Positions 43,084 through 52,019 of a DNA stretch of 64,000 nt are shown in pieces. The DNA comes from Paenibacillus gyeongsangnamensis (GTDB lineage Bacteria; Bacillota; Bacilli; Paenibacillales; NBRC-103111). The notes under the pieces were generated by a model, which was not told the DNA's origin, made no database searches, and worked only from the letters and a program-made list of their open reading frames with translations. The translations under genes were made by a program, and so were the position numbers. Positions within the stretch are counted from its first letter, which is position 1, and every line of letters starts with the position of its first letter. The DNA lies in contig NZ_JAQAGZ010000020.1 in assembly GCF_027533625.1 (NCBI RefSeq), forward strand, positions 1-64,000, read 5' to 3'.

Positions 43084-43575
43084 ATGAGCGCATCATGGCA
43101 AGAAAGCAAGACGGTTTCGTCCGAGTCGCTGCAGGAGCGGCTGCAAACCATCCGCCCGTTACAGCAAGAAGAGCATGAGCAATATGAGATTGCCAAGGAT
43201 CGGCTGACCGGCGAGCATTATTTGCACTATGCTTACTTGCACCGCAATTTCGCGGCGGTCGGACCCGGAGCAGGGGAGGCCGAGGTGTTCCACCATCTGA
43301 TGCCGATCGATAACGACGAGGTACTCGGTTTGTTGTTCAATGACGAGCCGTTCCTATATCCTCAGCATTGGACGAAGCCTTTTCTGCGGAACGGCCCGGA
43401 AGGGGATTACGTTTGGTTTGACCCGTCTTACGTGGCGGAGGAGGAAGAGGACATGGCCGCCGCCATCCGTATCACCGAAGAGCTTGCCCGTTTTCGAGAG
43501 GAAGGCGATTACTCCGAGGAAGCGATCAAGCGGCTGTTCGAACGGACGAACGGCAAGCGCGAGCAGGATTCTTAA
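43084..43575 (+). CDS. Conserved-looking hypothetical protein (163 aa)
   Basis: A soluble acidic 163-residue protein behind GAGGAGG. It has an N-terminal helical charged part, a central HHLMPIDNDEVLG segment and a WFDPSYV motif. No family recognised. A terminator follows, making it the last gene of this run. Confidence 0.7.
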   Translation: MSASWQESKTVSSESLQERLQTIRPLQQEEHEQYEIAKDRLTGEHYLHYAYLHRNFAAVGPGAGEAEVFHHLMPIDNDEVLGLLFNDEPFLYPQHWTKPFLRNGPEGDYVWFDPSYVAEEEEDMAAAIRITEELARFREEGDYSEEAIKRLFERTNGKREQDS

Positions 43576-43586
43576 GTCGTTAAACC

Positions 43587-43625
43587 AGCCGCATCCGGCT
43601 TTTTGCCGGGTGCGGCTTCTTTTTT
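43587..43625 (+). terminator. Terminator
   Basis: AGCCGCATCCGGC pairs with GCCGGGTGCGGCT over a T-loop and ends in a T-run. Confidence 0.92.
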
Positions 43626-43766
43626 AGCTAACGGACCGGCTAATCGGAACGACTTCGATAAGAAGTTTTTCTTAAGCTGCCCTGCCGCCCTGCGCATATT
43701 TTCCCTGGGAGGAATCATCCTAACGTAGAGACTCACCAACGCACAAGCAAAGGGAGCGACGAGAAG

Positions 43767-44504
43767 ATGATCACGAACACCTGGGTAGGAAAAACGGCTC
43801 TCATCGGAGCGGTAGGCGGACTACTGCTGCTGGGAGCTTGCGCGGGCAATAAGCCGCAGGCCAGCCCTCCGGGCGGAGGGCTGGAGGATCACCGACAGCA
43901 TGCCTTGTACGACCGGGATTCGCGCAACAACGAGGACCCGTCGCTTGGAATCAAGCAAAGGTGGGCGGATGAACAGAAGGGGAATCGTCAAGCTCAGAGT
44001 CCCGAGGCCGCTGCCCCGCTGGATATGACAAACCGGCATCTGAGTAAAACGATGGCGTTCGACCCGGCCCTTGCGGAGCGGGTAAAGCAGGTTCCAGGTG
44101 TGAAGGAAGCGACCGTCCTGCTGACGGAAGTGAACGGTTACGTGGCGGTAGTGATGGACGGGCATGCGGCCGAGACGGAAGCCGATCCGGATATGATGAA
44201 CTATCCGATTACATCCAAAGGCGGTATCGGCTTGTTCGGCACGGACAAAGGGGCGACCCGCGTTAACTGGACGGATCCGGGAGGACTGACGGACGGTAAA
44301 ACGGCGGAAATTACGAAGGTGGTCGGCGATCGTGCGCATACCGGGCTGCAGCGGGTTTACGTTTCGGCAAATCCGAACTTTGTGCAGCGTATCCGGTTCT
44401 ATGCCAAAGAAGAGCGGGAGCGCGGATCGTTCTCCGATTACTTCAACGAATTCAATACGATGGTTCAACGCGTGTTTCCAAACGATGTCAATACCCGCAA
44501 ATAA
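43767..44504 (+). CDS. YhcN/YlaJ-family sporulation lipoprotein
   Basis: A 245-residue lipoprotein: signal peptide ending LLLGAC with lipid-modified Cys25, a charged linker, then the YhcN/YlaJ domain (VPGVKEATVLLTEVNGYVAVV and the late YVSANPNFVQRI segment). The family is made in sporulating cells and found on spores. A likely forespore promoter was not resolved. Confidence 0.87.
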   Translation: MITNTWVGKTALIGAVGGLLLLGACAGNKPQASPPGGGLEDHRQHALYDRDSRNNEDPSLGIKQRWADEQKGNRQAQSPEAAAPLDMTNRHLSKTMAFDPALAERVKQVPGVKEATVLLTEVNGYVAVVMDGHAAETEADPDMMNYPITSKGGIGLFGTDKGATRVNWTDPGGLTDGKTAEITKVVGDRAHTGLQRVYVSANPNFVQRIRFYAKEERERGSFSDYFNEFNTMVQRVFPNDVNTRK

Positions 44505-44589
44505 TACGGTCGACTAATGCGATGCGTCCACACCGTCATGCAAGGCGGTTCTTATGCTGCAGCGAACTTTCGAGCCCCATGCCATGAAT

Positions 44590-44690
44590 CCAGGATAAAC
44601 GGCTACGCCGTCCTTGTCTTACAAGGACCAGCGCGTTTACCAAGGTTGATGCGAAGCTATAAGTACGAAAACTTATAAATTCTTATCAAC
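44590..44690 (-). repeat. ~102-bp structured repeat, copy 4 (intact target site)
   Basis: Read on the minus strand it starts GTTGATAAGAATTTATAAG and ends ATCCTGG. The GTCCTTGT-AAG-ACAAGGAC hairpin is a perfect 8-bp stem in this copy. It lies between convergent genes, 3 nt beyond a long perfect hairpin. It carries the uninterrupted sequence that the IS110 element hit in copy 3. Confidence 0.9.
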
Positions 44691-44693
44691 TCA

Positions 44694-44727
44694 CAAAGAA
44701 CTCCTTTGACAACAAAGGAGTTCTTTG
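44694..44727. terminator. Perfect 15-bp hairpin between convergent genes
   Basis: CAAAGAACTCCTTTG and CAAAGGAGTTCTTTG with an ACAA loop. No clean T-run follows on either strand, but position and stability suggest a bidirectional terminator. Confidence 0.75.
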
Positions 44728-44761
44728 CGATTATTGCCGTCGATTGTATCCTTACCTGCGA

Positions 44762-45451
44762 TCATATTTCAAATTTATACCCGACGCCCCATACGGTCTT
44801 AATATATTTAGGCTCCTTCGGATCCGCTTCGATTTTCTTTCGGAGATTCGTGATATGAACATCAACGGAACGCTCCGTCACGAAGGAATCGATACCCCGG
44901 ATTTTGTTCAGCAGTTCTTCCCTGGAGAACACCTTGCCCGGATGCAGCCAGAAATTTCGCATAATTTCAAACTCTGAGTAAGTCGTTTCGACCGGCTGAC
45001 GGTGCACATAAATACATCGTTTCTCCAGGTCCAGATGAATATCCTTGGGGCCCTCCGCAGCCGGCTCCGACGATTTTGCAGCACCCTGCATAGCGGAGCG
45101 CCGAAGCAAAGCATTCGTCCGCGCAGCCAGCTCCCTCATGCTGAAAGGCTTGCATAAATAATCATCCGCGCCGATCGTCAGCGCGTTCACGCGTTCGGAC
45201 ACTTCATTCTTAGCGGACACGATCATGATCGGTACCGAGGAAAAGGATCGGAAGTACTTGCACAGCTCGATTCCGTTCGTATCCGGAAGCATGAGATCCA
45301 GAATGACGACATCCGGCTCCTGCTCGCCGAACATTTGCTTTCCCTGCTGACCGTCGGATGCGCACAAGACCGAATAATGTTCTTCCCCCAAATAAATGGA
45401 TATCATATCCGCGATGCTTTGATCATCCTCAATCAGCAATACTTTCGACAT
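44762..45451 (-). CDS. Orphan OmpR/PhoB-type response regulator
   Basis: A 229-residue regulator with acidic pair IEDD, phospho-acceptor Asp52 in ILDLMLPD, switch residues VSA and KPF, and a C-terminal winged helix ending YIKTVWGVGYKFE. The ATG at 45451 follows GGGGTG; the upstream TTG is rejected. No kinase gene is adjacent. The divergent neighbour is a Spo0E-like phosphatase. Confidence 0.9.
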   Translation of the reverse strand: MSKVLLIEDDQSIADMISIYLGEEHYSVLCASDGQQGKQMFGEQEPDVVILDLMLPDTNGIELCKYFRSFSSVPIMIVSAKNEVSERVNALTIGADDYLCKPFSMRELAARTNALLRRSAMQGAAKSSEPAAEGPKDIHLDLEKRCIYVHRQPVETTYSEFEIMRNFWLHPGKVFSREELLNKIRGIDSFVTERSVDVHITNLRKKIEADPKEPKYIKTVWGVGYKFEI

Positions 45452-45464
45452 GGTCTGACACCCC

Positions 45465-45484
45465 AAATGTTAGAAAAATGTTAG
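45465..45484. promoter_or_regulatory. 11-bp-spaced direct repeat before the orphan regulator
   Basis: AAATGTTAG occurs at 45465 and again at 45476. On the minus strand this is CTAACA twice with 5 bp between, resembling Pho-type half-sites of OmpR-class regulators. It lies 14-33 bp upstream of the regulator's own start. Confidence 0.4.
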
Positions 45485-45685
45485 GAAATTTCATGGAAAA
45501 TAAACCAGACCTTGCAACTTTTTAAATAGTTCGGATTCATAATGAATATTGAAACTGGGGATGATTCCCTTTTTAACGATCCGGGTATTTATAACTGTAA
45601 CGGAAATTAGGCTGATGTACAAGTGATCGCATATCCCACTTAAGCACTATTTGTTCGTCATTAAGCACGAATGGGGGAAGTCAAT

Positions 45686-45877
45686 ATGCTTTTGAACGAT
45701 AAACTGCAGAACCAAATTCGAGGATGCATCCAAGATCTGAACGATTTGGTCAACGATCAAGGCTATGCTCTAACAGACCCTCCCGTAATGAAAAAAAGTA
45801 TGGAGCTCGACGAGCTGATCCTGCAGGCCATGCGGAGCCAATCGCTTCGCCGGAAAAACGCCGTTCCCCTCCATTAA
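45686..45877 (+). CDS. Spo0E-like aspartyl-phosphate phosphatase
   Basis: A 63-residue helical-hairpin protein with the family motif SMELD (Ser38 to Asp42) in the second helix. Such proteins dephosphorylate Spo0A and delay sporulation. The ATG at 45686 follows GGGGGAAG; the ATG at 45671 is part of that ribosome site. Confidence 0.85.
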   Translation: MLLNDKLQNQIRGCIQDLNDLVNDQGYALTDPPVMKKSMELDELILQAMRSQSLRRKNAVPLH

Positions 45878-45972
45878 AGAGCCATACCCATATACATAGC
45901 TTTCGCGGAAAATGGGCATACCTAAAGTCAGCCGCCGCTGCGGTATGATTCTCCAAAAGGGGTGTTCCGGCC

Positions 45973-46197
45973 GTGAACAGCTGCTACAAAGTCAGAGCTT
46001 GCTGCAGCACTTATGGCTGCGATTATGTCGCGCATAAGGATGTCATTAGGACGATCAACCATGAATCGTCCTTTTCTTTTTGTATGTACGCGAACAGCTT
46101 GACGGATCAGGAATTTGCGATGAAATGCCCGGAATGCGGCAAACGCATGTTTCTGTATCCCGTAACGCAATTGGCCGAAGTCCTGTATTACGAATAA
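45973..46197 (+). CDS. Small Cys-rich protein with CPEC zinc-ribbon-like motif
   Basis: A 74-residue protein starting at GTG behind AAGGGGTG. Cysteines lie in CYKVRACC, YGCDYV, a single FSFCMY and CPECGK. Metal binding is plausible. No family recognised. Confidence 0.6.
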   Translation: MNSCYKVRACCSTYGCDYVAHKDVIRTINHESSFSFCMYANSLTDQEFAMKCPECGKRMFLYPVTQLAEVLYYE

Positions 46198-46239
46198 GCG
46201 GGATTTCGGCCTTATTCAAAAAAAACCGCGGGCCGGTGA

Positions 46240-46554
46240 TCAGACCCACGCTTCTCCCCAATTCTGAACCGCATCCATGACCGGCTGCAGCGCTTTCCCT
46301 TTGGCGGTCAGCTCGTATTCGATGCGAACCGGCGTTTCCGGATATACATGCCTTACTATCAAACCGCAGGCTTCAAGCTCCTTGAACCGTTCAGCCAGCA
46401 TGCGGTCGCTCATACCGGGAATCATCTCGGATATATCCTTGAATCGGCGGGGTCCTTCCAGAAGTCCGCGAATGATCAATCCCGTCCAACGTTTCCCCAG
46501 TATTTCAAAGGCCGCCTCGAACTTCGGACACATTTGATGCAGATGGTCTGCCAT
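46240..46554 (-). CDS. HxlR-family transcriptional regulator
   Basis: A 104-residue winged-helix protein with the HxlR core: CPKFEAAFEILGKRWTGLI, FKDI...MSDRMLAERFKELE and the wing EYELTAKGKAL. The conserved N-terminal Cys often senses reactive species. Start set by AGAGGTG. Palindromes in its own promoter suggest autoregulation. Confidence 0.9.
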   Translation of the reverse strand: MADHLHQMCPKFEAAFEILGKRWTGLIIRGLLEGPRRFKDISEMIPGMSDRMLAERFKELEACGLIVRHVYPETPVRIEYELTAKGKALQPVMDAVQNWGEAWV

Positions 46555-46589
46555 GGCTATCACCTCTTCTGCCTTTATTTTAACATAAG

Positions 46590-46606
46590 TTACTTGTCAA
46601 AAGTAA
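46590..46606. promoter_or_regulatory. Dyad operator over the hxlR promoter
   Basis: TTACTT-GTCAA-AAGTAA. Its centre overlaps a minus-strand TTGACA (46595-46600) that would be the -35 box of the HxlR gene. Confidence 0.55.
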
Positions 46607-46624
46607 GCTTTTTTGTTTCTATAT

Positions 46625-46641
46625 ACTTACAAATAGTAAGT
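46625..46641. promoter_or_regulatory. Second dyad operator, same core
   Basis: ACTTAC-AAATA-GTAAGT, a perfect palindrome sharing the ACTT/AAGT core with the site 35 bp away. It could also control the plus-strand MoxR gene. Confidence 0.55.
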
Positions 46642-46796
46642 TATAAACTATTATATAACTTGTTGATGTCTTGTTCAAGTCATACAGGCCTAAACTTCGA
46701 TTTCGCTTCGTTACCGTATGGCTTTGTTCTTGAAAAATCCGCCGAAGTACAGTATAACTGCGATATACGTCAAAAAAGAGGAGAAATAGTTGTCTC

Positions 46797-47714
46797 ATGC
46801 TAACGAATGATCATCATAGCGCAGAAGAGCAGCTGACCGCATTGCTGCCGGAGGCATTAGCCCGTATGGTGCTTGAAAGGCGAAGCCGTAGACTGGAGTC
46901 GCTGGAAGACGAAGCCTTCGCTTTGATCGGCAGCGGCGGTTATGTGGCTTCGGAAGCCGATGCCTTGGCGGATGCCGTGCTGGCTTTGTCTCTCGGTAAA
47001 AATGTGCTTCTGCAAGGACCTACCGGTTCGGGGAAAACAAAGTTGGCAGAGACGCTGTCTTGGCTGTTCGCCCAGCCGCTTTACGCCGTCAACTGCTCGG
47101 TCGATCTCGACGCCGAAGGGTTGGTGGGATTCAAAACGCTTGCGCTGAAAAACGGTCAATCCGTCATCGAATATATCCCCGGGCCGATCGTCAAGGCGAT
47201 GAAGCAGGGTCATTTCTTATATATTGACGAGATCAATATGGCGAAGCCCGAGACGCTGCCGCTCATTAACGGCGTATTGGATCATCGCCGCACCTTGACG
47301 AACCCGTTTACCGGGGAGCGGGTCCAAGCGTCGGAAGGCTTTGGCGTCATCGCGGCCGTCAATATCGGCTATGTCGGCACCGTGCCGATGAATGAAGCGC
47401 TCCGGAACCGGTTCGTCGTCATCGAAGTCCCCTATCTTGGGGGAGCCCGGCTCCGGCAGCTGCTGTGGGAGCAATCCCGGCTCAAGGACGGGCTTTTGCT
47501 GGACCGGTTCGTACAGCTGTCCGCCGACCTTCAGGAGCAGATCAGGTCGGGCCAGCTGGCCGAAGAAGCGGGCTCCGTCCGGGCGCTGCTCGATGCCTGC
47601 GATTTGGCGGCTTATATGGAGCCGCTGAGGGCCATCCGCATGGCCATTACGGACAAGCTGGAGGACGAACGCGAGCGCGCGCTGGCGGCTAACCTGGCGG
47701 AAACGCTGTTCTAG
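46797..47714 (+). CDS. MoxR-type AAA+ ATPase
   Basis: A 305-residue ATPase of the MoxR/NorQ/CbbQ kind. Walker A is GPTGSGKT near residue 79, Walker B FLYIDEIN near 144, and a sensor-type segment AVNIGYVG follows. Such proteins act as chaperones with a VWA partner to insert metals or assemble complexes. The VWA gene follows 23 bp later. Confidence 0.87.
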   Translation: MLTNDHHSAEEQLTALLPEALARMVLERRSRRLESLEDEAFALIGSGGYVASEADALADAVLALSLGKNVLLQGPTGSGKTKLAETLSWLFAQPLYAVNCSVDLDAEGLVGFKTLALKNGQSVIEYIPGPIVKAMKQGHFLYIDEINMAKPETLPLINGVLDHRRTLTNPFTGERVQASEGFGVIAAVNIGYVGTVPMNEALRNRFVVIEVPYLGGARLRQLLWEQSRLKDGLLLDRFVQLSADLQEQIRSGQLAEEAGSVRALLDACDLAAYMEPLRAIRMAITDKLEDERERALAANLAETLF

Positions 47715-47737
47715 CGCTTAAGGGAGGAATGGGCGGC

Positions 47738-49696
47738 GTGCGCTTTTTGGAAAATGAAGTGGATTCGCTTCAGCGGATGCAGCTGACCGATTTGGCAAGA
47801 GCCTTCAGCGGGGAACGCGAGTTGAAGCTGGAATTTTCTTATCTTGCTTATTATGACGCCAATGTGCCTGCCGTAGGCGTCAGCGCATTCTGGAAAGATT
47901 ATGATCCGGAAACCGCCATGAGCGGCATGAAGGCGGACATCTACCTCCGTACGCTGGGCAGCGCCTGGTATTCGGACGCCGAGGCCATCCGGACTTATTT
48001 GGCATGGACGGACAAGGAAGCCCCGCAGCCGGAGCTTGCCAAACAATGGTTTGCGCTGGGAGAGGAATATCGGCTAGAATACATTTGTACGCGGCGCAGA
48101 CCCGGCATGCTCCGGGCTTTTGAAGTGCGCCGCAGGCGGTACGGAGTGTATTATGCCGCGAAAGCCGCAATGCACGGGGGACGGCAAGAACGGGCGGACG
48201 CGCTGCTCTGCGCGCTGGCGGCCTACTGCTGCGCGCTTCCCGGGGGAGAAGGGCTGCAGGAAGCGGAAGCCACGCTCGAGTCGGCTTGTCTTGCGGCTGG
48301 CCTGCAGCAGGAGAAAACGGAGCGGGTGAAGGCGTTTCCGGGCCTCGTACAGAGGCTTGAAACGACAGCGGAAGCGGCCGAGCTGTGCCGGGCATGGCTA
48401 ACGGGATGGGATCAGGCAGACCTTAGCGATTGCCGAAGCGTTTATTTCGCCATCGGCCCCGGCTCCGGTTCGGGTGAAGCGTTTCCTTTATCTTATATCG
48501 GCGAATTGAAAAGGACGCGCAAGCATAAGCCGAAGGGCTCAAGGGAGGAATCGCCGGCGGAGGAACGGCCGGAGCAGGGCGAGCGCCTTCCTGCCTGGCA
48601 CCGGGACACCGAGAAGCGGGAAGACAGCCTCCTGCGCTTCGACATTGAGCAGGGCGGCGTCAGCTCCCGCATCGGAGACCACGTGCGGGAGGGAGATGCG
48701 GGCGATCAGGCGCTCGGGATCGTCCAAGGCGCTTCGGGAGCGGCAGACCGTCAGGAACAAGGGGACGCGGACGAGCGGCGCCAGCGTCTCGGCAGCCCGC
48801 CCGGCGGGCATGGCGGCTCTGCCGGATCTCCGCTGCATCGCAAGGTGCATGCGGAGTGGCGGGAAGCGAAGCCCGCCGAAGACGCGGACGAGCTGGCGCG
48901 TTACCGCGCTCTCGTCCGGGCGGCCGCTCCGATGGTGAAGCCGCTGCAGCGGACGATCCGTCTGACGCTCGAGCAGCGGCGGACGGAAGCCCGCAGCGGC
49001 CTGCCCGCGGGCCGGCTCGGACGCAAGCTGTACCAGGCGGCCTGGGAGCCGCTGCCCCGCGTATTCGAGAAGAAACGCGAGCCGGAGCGGGAGCCCGATG
49101 CGGCGATCGCCCTGCTGATCGACTGCTCGGCATCGATGTACGACAAGATGGAGCAGGTGCATCTCGGCGTTACATTGTTTCACGAGACGCTGAGATCGCT
49201 CCGCGTGCCGCATGAAATTGTCGGCTTCTGGGAGGACGCCGACCAGGTTACGTCAGAAGCCGTGCCGAATGTGTTTCATGTCGTCACGGATTACAGCCGC
49301 TGCTTCTCCGGGCGAATCGGACCCGCCATTCTCCGGCTTCAGCCCGAGCAGGACAACCGGGACGGGTACGCGATCTCAGAGATGGCCTCGCGGCTCCTGC
49401 GCCGACCCGAACGGCAGAAGGTACTGCTCGTTTTCACCGACGGGGAACCTTCGGCCTCGGATTATCATGAAGAGGGCATCGTCGATACGTCCGAAGCCGT
49501 GCTGAGCGCACGGCGCAAGGGAATCGACGTGATCAGCCTGTTCCTCGGCAGTGGCGGACCTATCCGCGATACGGACAGCATCGCCATGCGCAACCTGTAC
49601 GGCCGCGGCACGGTACTTGTACCTGAGGTGTCAGAGCTAGGCCCGCAGCTGGCGCCGATCTTGAGGCGGCTGCTGCTGAAGCGGCTGCAGCGTTAG
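47738..49696 (+). CDS. VWA-domain protein, NorD/CobT-like partner of MoxR
   Basis: A 652-residue protein. The N-terminal ~420 residues are helical and charged with a low-complexity Gly/Glu/Arg-rich stretch near 280-370. The C-terminal von Willebrand A domain has a MIDAS motif DCSAS and a FTDGEPS segment. The GTG at 47738 is preferred because the ATG at 47729 touches GGGAGGA. The client complex is unknown; no reductase or chelatase gene is adjacent. Confidence 0.82.
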   Translation: MRFLENEVDSLQRMQLTDLARAFSGERELKLEFSYLAYYDANVPAVGVSAFWKDYDPETAMSGMKADIYLRTLGSAWYSDAEAIRTYLAWTDKEAPQPELAKQWFALGEEYRLEYICTRRRPGMLRAFEVRRRRYGVYYAAKAAMHGGRQERADALLCALAAYCCALPGGEGLQEAEATLESACLAAGLQQEKTERVKAFPGLVQRLETTAEAAELCRAWLTGWDQADLSDCRSVYFAIGPGSGSGEAFPLSYIGELKRTRKHKPKGSREESPAEERPEQGERLPAWHRDTEKREDSLLRFDIEQGGVSSRIGDHVREGDAGDQALGIVQGASGAADRQEQGDADERRQRLGSPPGGHGGSAGSPLHRKVHAEWREAKPAEDADELARYRALVRAAAPMVKPLQRTIRLTLEQRRTEARSGLPAGRLGRKLYQAAWEPLPRVFEKKREPEREPDAAIALLIDCSASMYDKMEQVHLGVTLFHETLRSLRVPHEIVGFWEDADQVTSEAVPNVFHVVTDYSRCFSGRIGPAILRLQPEQDNRDGYAISEMASRLLRRPERQKVLLVFTDGEPSASDYHEEGIVDTSEAVLSARRKGIDVISLFLGSGGPIRDTDSIAMRNLYGRGTVLVPEVSELGPQLAPILRRLLLKRLQR

Positions 49697-49727
49697 TTAT
49701 TTTTTACTTTTAGGGGGAGAATAGGAT

Positions 49728-50909
49728 ATGTACGGTTCGCCATTATCGGCTCAGGCCAAAAAAATGATGCTGCTCGGCTCGGGAGAGCTGGGCAAGGAAG
49801 TGGTCATCGAAGCACAGCGGCTCGGGGTCGAGACGATCGCCGTTGACCGGTATGCGGATGCGCCGGCCATGCAGGTGGCTCATCGCTCCTATGTCATCAA
49901 CATGCTGGACGGCATGGCATTGCGCAGTCTGATCGAGCAGGAGAAGCCGGATCTGATCGTGCCGGAGATCGAAGCGATCGCAACTCAGACGCTGGTTGAG
50001 CTCGAGCAGGAGGGCTATCGCGTCGTGCCGACTGCAACCGCGGCAAGGCTGACGATGGACCGCGAGGGAATCCGCCGGCTGGCGGCGGAGACGCTCGGCC
50101 TTCCGACGGCGAAGTACGCTTTTGCCGACAGCTTGGAAGAGCTTCGGCGCGCCGTTGCCGAGATCGGTACGCCCTGCGTAATCAAGCCGATCATGAGCTC
50201 CTCCGGCAAAGGCCAGAGCGTCTGCCGGACCCCGGAGGAGGTAGAGTCCTCTTGGAATACGGCGCTGGAAGGCGGCCGCGCCAAACAAACCCGCGTTATC
50301 GTCGAAGAATTCATCCGCTTCGATTCGGAGATTACGCTGCTGACGGTGCGTTCCGTTACGGGAACGAGCTATTGCGCGCCGATCGGCCATATCCAGAAGG
50401 ACGGCGATTATATCGAATCCTGGCAGCCGCATCAGATGAGCGAGCGGCAGCTGGAGGAGGCCCGCCGCATCGCGGGCGCAATCACCGAAGCGCTCGGCGG
50501 AGCCGGCATATATGGCGTGGAGTTGTTCTTGGCGCCGGACAAGGTCATCTTTAGCGAAGTCAGCCCGCGTCCGCACGATACCGGCATGGTAACGATGGCT
50601 TCGCAGGATTTGTCCGAATTCGCGCTGCATGTGAGGGCGATCCTTGGCTTCCCGATTCCTTCCATACGTCTCTTGACCCCGGCCGCATCTTATACGCTGA
50701 AGGCGGACCGCGAGACGCCGCATTTCCGGATCGGAGGAATCAACGAGGCCTTGGCGCTGCCCCAAACCCAAGTACGGGTATTCGGAAAGCCGGAGACCAA
50801 AATCGGCCGCCGGATGGCCGTTGCTTTGAGCTCGGCCGATACGGTGGAGGAAGCGAGAGCGCTGGTGCGTAAGGCCGCTTCGTCGCTATATATCGAGTAC
50901 GGACAATAA
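49728..50909 (+). CDS. purT: Formate-dependent GAR transformylase PurT
   Basis: A 393-residue ATP-grasp enzyme forming formylglycinamide ribonucleotide from GAR, formate and ATP in purine synthesis. N-terminal GSGELGKEV, central [12 protein letters not shown] nucleotide loop, and [12 protein letters not shown]-like metal-site segment (here [10 protein letters not shown]) are visible. GGGGGAG precedes the start. It is not in a pur operon. Confidence 0.95.
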   Translation: MYGSPLSAQAKKMMLLGSGELGKEVVIEAQRLGVETIAVDRYADAPAMQVAHRSYVINMLDGMALRSLIEQEKPDLIVPEIEAIATQTLVELEQEGYRVVPTATAARLTMDREGIRRLAAETLGLPTAKYAFADSLEELRRAVAEIGTPCVIKPIMSSSGKGQSVCRTPEEVESSWNTALEGGRAKQTRVIVEEFIRFDSEITLLTVRSVTGTSYCAPIGHIQKDGDYIESWQPHQMSERQLEEARRIAGAITEALGGAGIYGVELFLAPDKVIFSEVSPRPHDTGMVTMASQDLSEFALHVRAILGFPIPSIRLLTPAASYTLKADRETPHFRIGGINEALALPQTQVRVFGKPETKIGRRMAVALSSADTVEEARALVRKAASSLYIEYGQ

Positions 50910-50944
50910 CAAGAGTATAAACGGACAGCAGGAGGCTTCTTGAT

Positions 50945-51421
50945 ATGGAACCGAAACCGGTTAGCGCGTCGCGCAGCATTATGACCGATATTATTTTTCC
51001 TTCGGATACGAATTACCATGGAACGTTGTTCGGCGGGGTTGTCATGAAATATGTCGACAAAATAGCGACCATCGCTTCGATGCGCCACTCCCGCAAGGGC
51101 GTCGTCACGGCATCCAGCGACAGTCTGGACTTCCTTGCTCCCGTTAAAGTCGGGGAAGCGCTGCTGCTGGAGGCGTTCGTATCCTGGACGCATCGCAGCT
51201 CCATGGAGGTCTATGTAAAGGTGGAGTCGGAGAATTTGTCCACCGGCGAACGAAAAACGACGGCGACCTCCTTCCTGACCTTTGTCGCGCTGGACGAGGA
51301 TGGGAAGCCGACGCCGGTACCTCCTGTATTTCCGGAGACGCCTGAGGAGAGGGCGCTATTCGATACCGCGGAGGAACGTTATGAAGCCCGCAAGAAACGA
51401 AAGGCGCATCGAAACGGCTAA
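50945..51421 (+). CDS. Acyl-CoA thioesterase (hotdog fold, YkhA-like)
   Basis: A 158-residue protein with the hotdog core: NYHGTLFGG, MKYVDKIA and SSDSLDFLAPVKVGE. Related enzymes hydrolyse medium- and long-chain acyl-CoA. AGGAGG precedes the ATG. The region 51422-51647 after it holds a GTTCCCATG/CATGGGAAAC hairpin and no gene. Confidence 0.88.
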   Translation: MEPKPVSASRSIMTDIIFPSDTNYHGTLFGGVVMKYVDKIATIASMRHSRKGVVTASSDSLDFLAPVKVGEALLLEAFVSWTHRSSMEVYVKVESENLSTGERKTTATSFLTFVALDEDGKPTPVPPVFPETPEERALFDTAEERYEARKKRKAHRNG

Positions 51422-51647
51422 GTTCCCATGTTCATGGGAAACTACCAGGTTGGGCTGTGAAGGCCGGTCTTGACGCTCCGCCGGCCGGCTTGCCGGATAA
51501 GGTCCGGTTCGCTGTCCGGCGGACGCTTCGATAAAGGCTGCATCTCCGGCAGCAAAAGGAAACCTGCTTGACGGCGATTACTAAAAAACGATATCATTCT
51601 ATATACAGTACGTCCGCAATACCATCACCAGAAAAGAGGTGCACACC

Positions 51648-51923
51648 ATGGCATATCAACCTCAGGTCATCGATGCCAAGATCGTGAGCCACAATCCGAA
51701 GAACGGATTGTTTGAAATTGTAGCCCAGCTTAAAGATCGTACGGTATGCCGGGTCATTTATGAAACGGATGCGTCCGGAAAGCCGGTGCCGACCCACATT
51801 AACCGTCTGCTGAAGGAGCCTTGCCCGATTTGCCGGAAAGATTTCCTATGCAATTGCATGACGAAATTCAAAGACGATATTTCCGCTCAGGCTCTGGATA
51901 AAGCCGGAGCGCCGACGGCGTAG
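51648..51923 (+). CDS. Small protein with CPIC/CNC cysteine pairs
   Basis: A 91-residue protein, N-terminal beta-rich part (AKIVSHNPKNGLFEIVAQL), then CPICRKDFLCNC as a probable metal site. Start at ATG after AGAGGTG; the GTG at 51639 is part of that site. Family unknown. Confidence 0.65.
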   Translation: MAYQPQVIDAKIVSHNPKNGLFEIVAQLKDRTVCRVIYETDASGKPVPTHINRLLKEPCPICRKDFLCNCMTKFKDDISAQALDKAGAPTA

Positions 51924-51947
51924 CGACAAAATACATACCGCAGCTTC

Positions 51948-51982
51948 AAAAACCCGTGGACATCCGAAGCCCGCGGGTTTTT
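51948..51982 (+). terminator. Terminator
   Basis: AAACCCGTGG pairs with CCGCGGGTTT and is followed by T. It lies just before the sensor kinase gene. Confidence 0.75.
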
Positions 51983-52019
51983 GCACATTGCGGCAGAGCG
52001 GCAGGGGATTAACGACGCA

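Noticed and set aside
44590-44690. Repeat as an integron attC site
   Set aside because: The paired core sites of attC are not present and no integrase or cassette arrangement is visible.
49743-50771. 342-codon minus-strand open frame opposite purT
   Set aside because: purT is unmistakable on the plus strand; the antisense frame reflects codon bias.
51981-52019. Upstream TTG start for the YesM-type kinase
   Set aside because: It falls at the end of the preceding terminator; the ATG at 52020 is more plausible.
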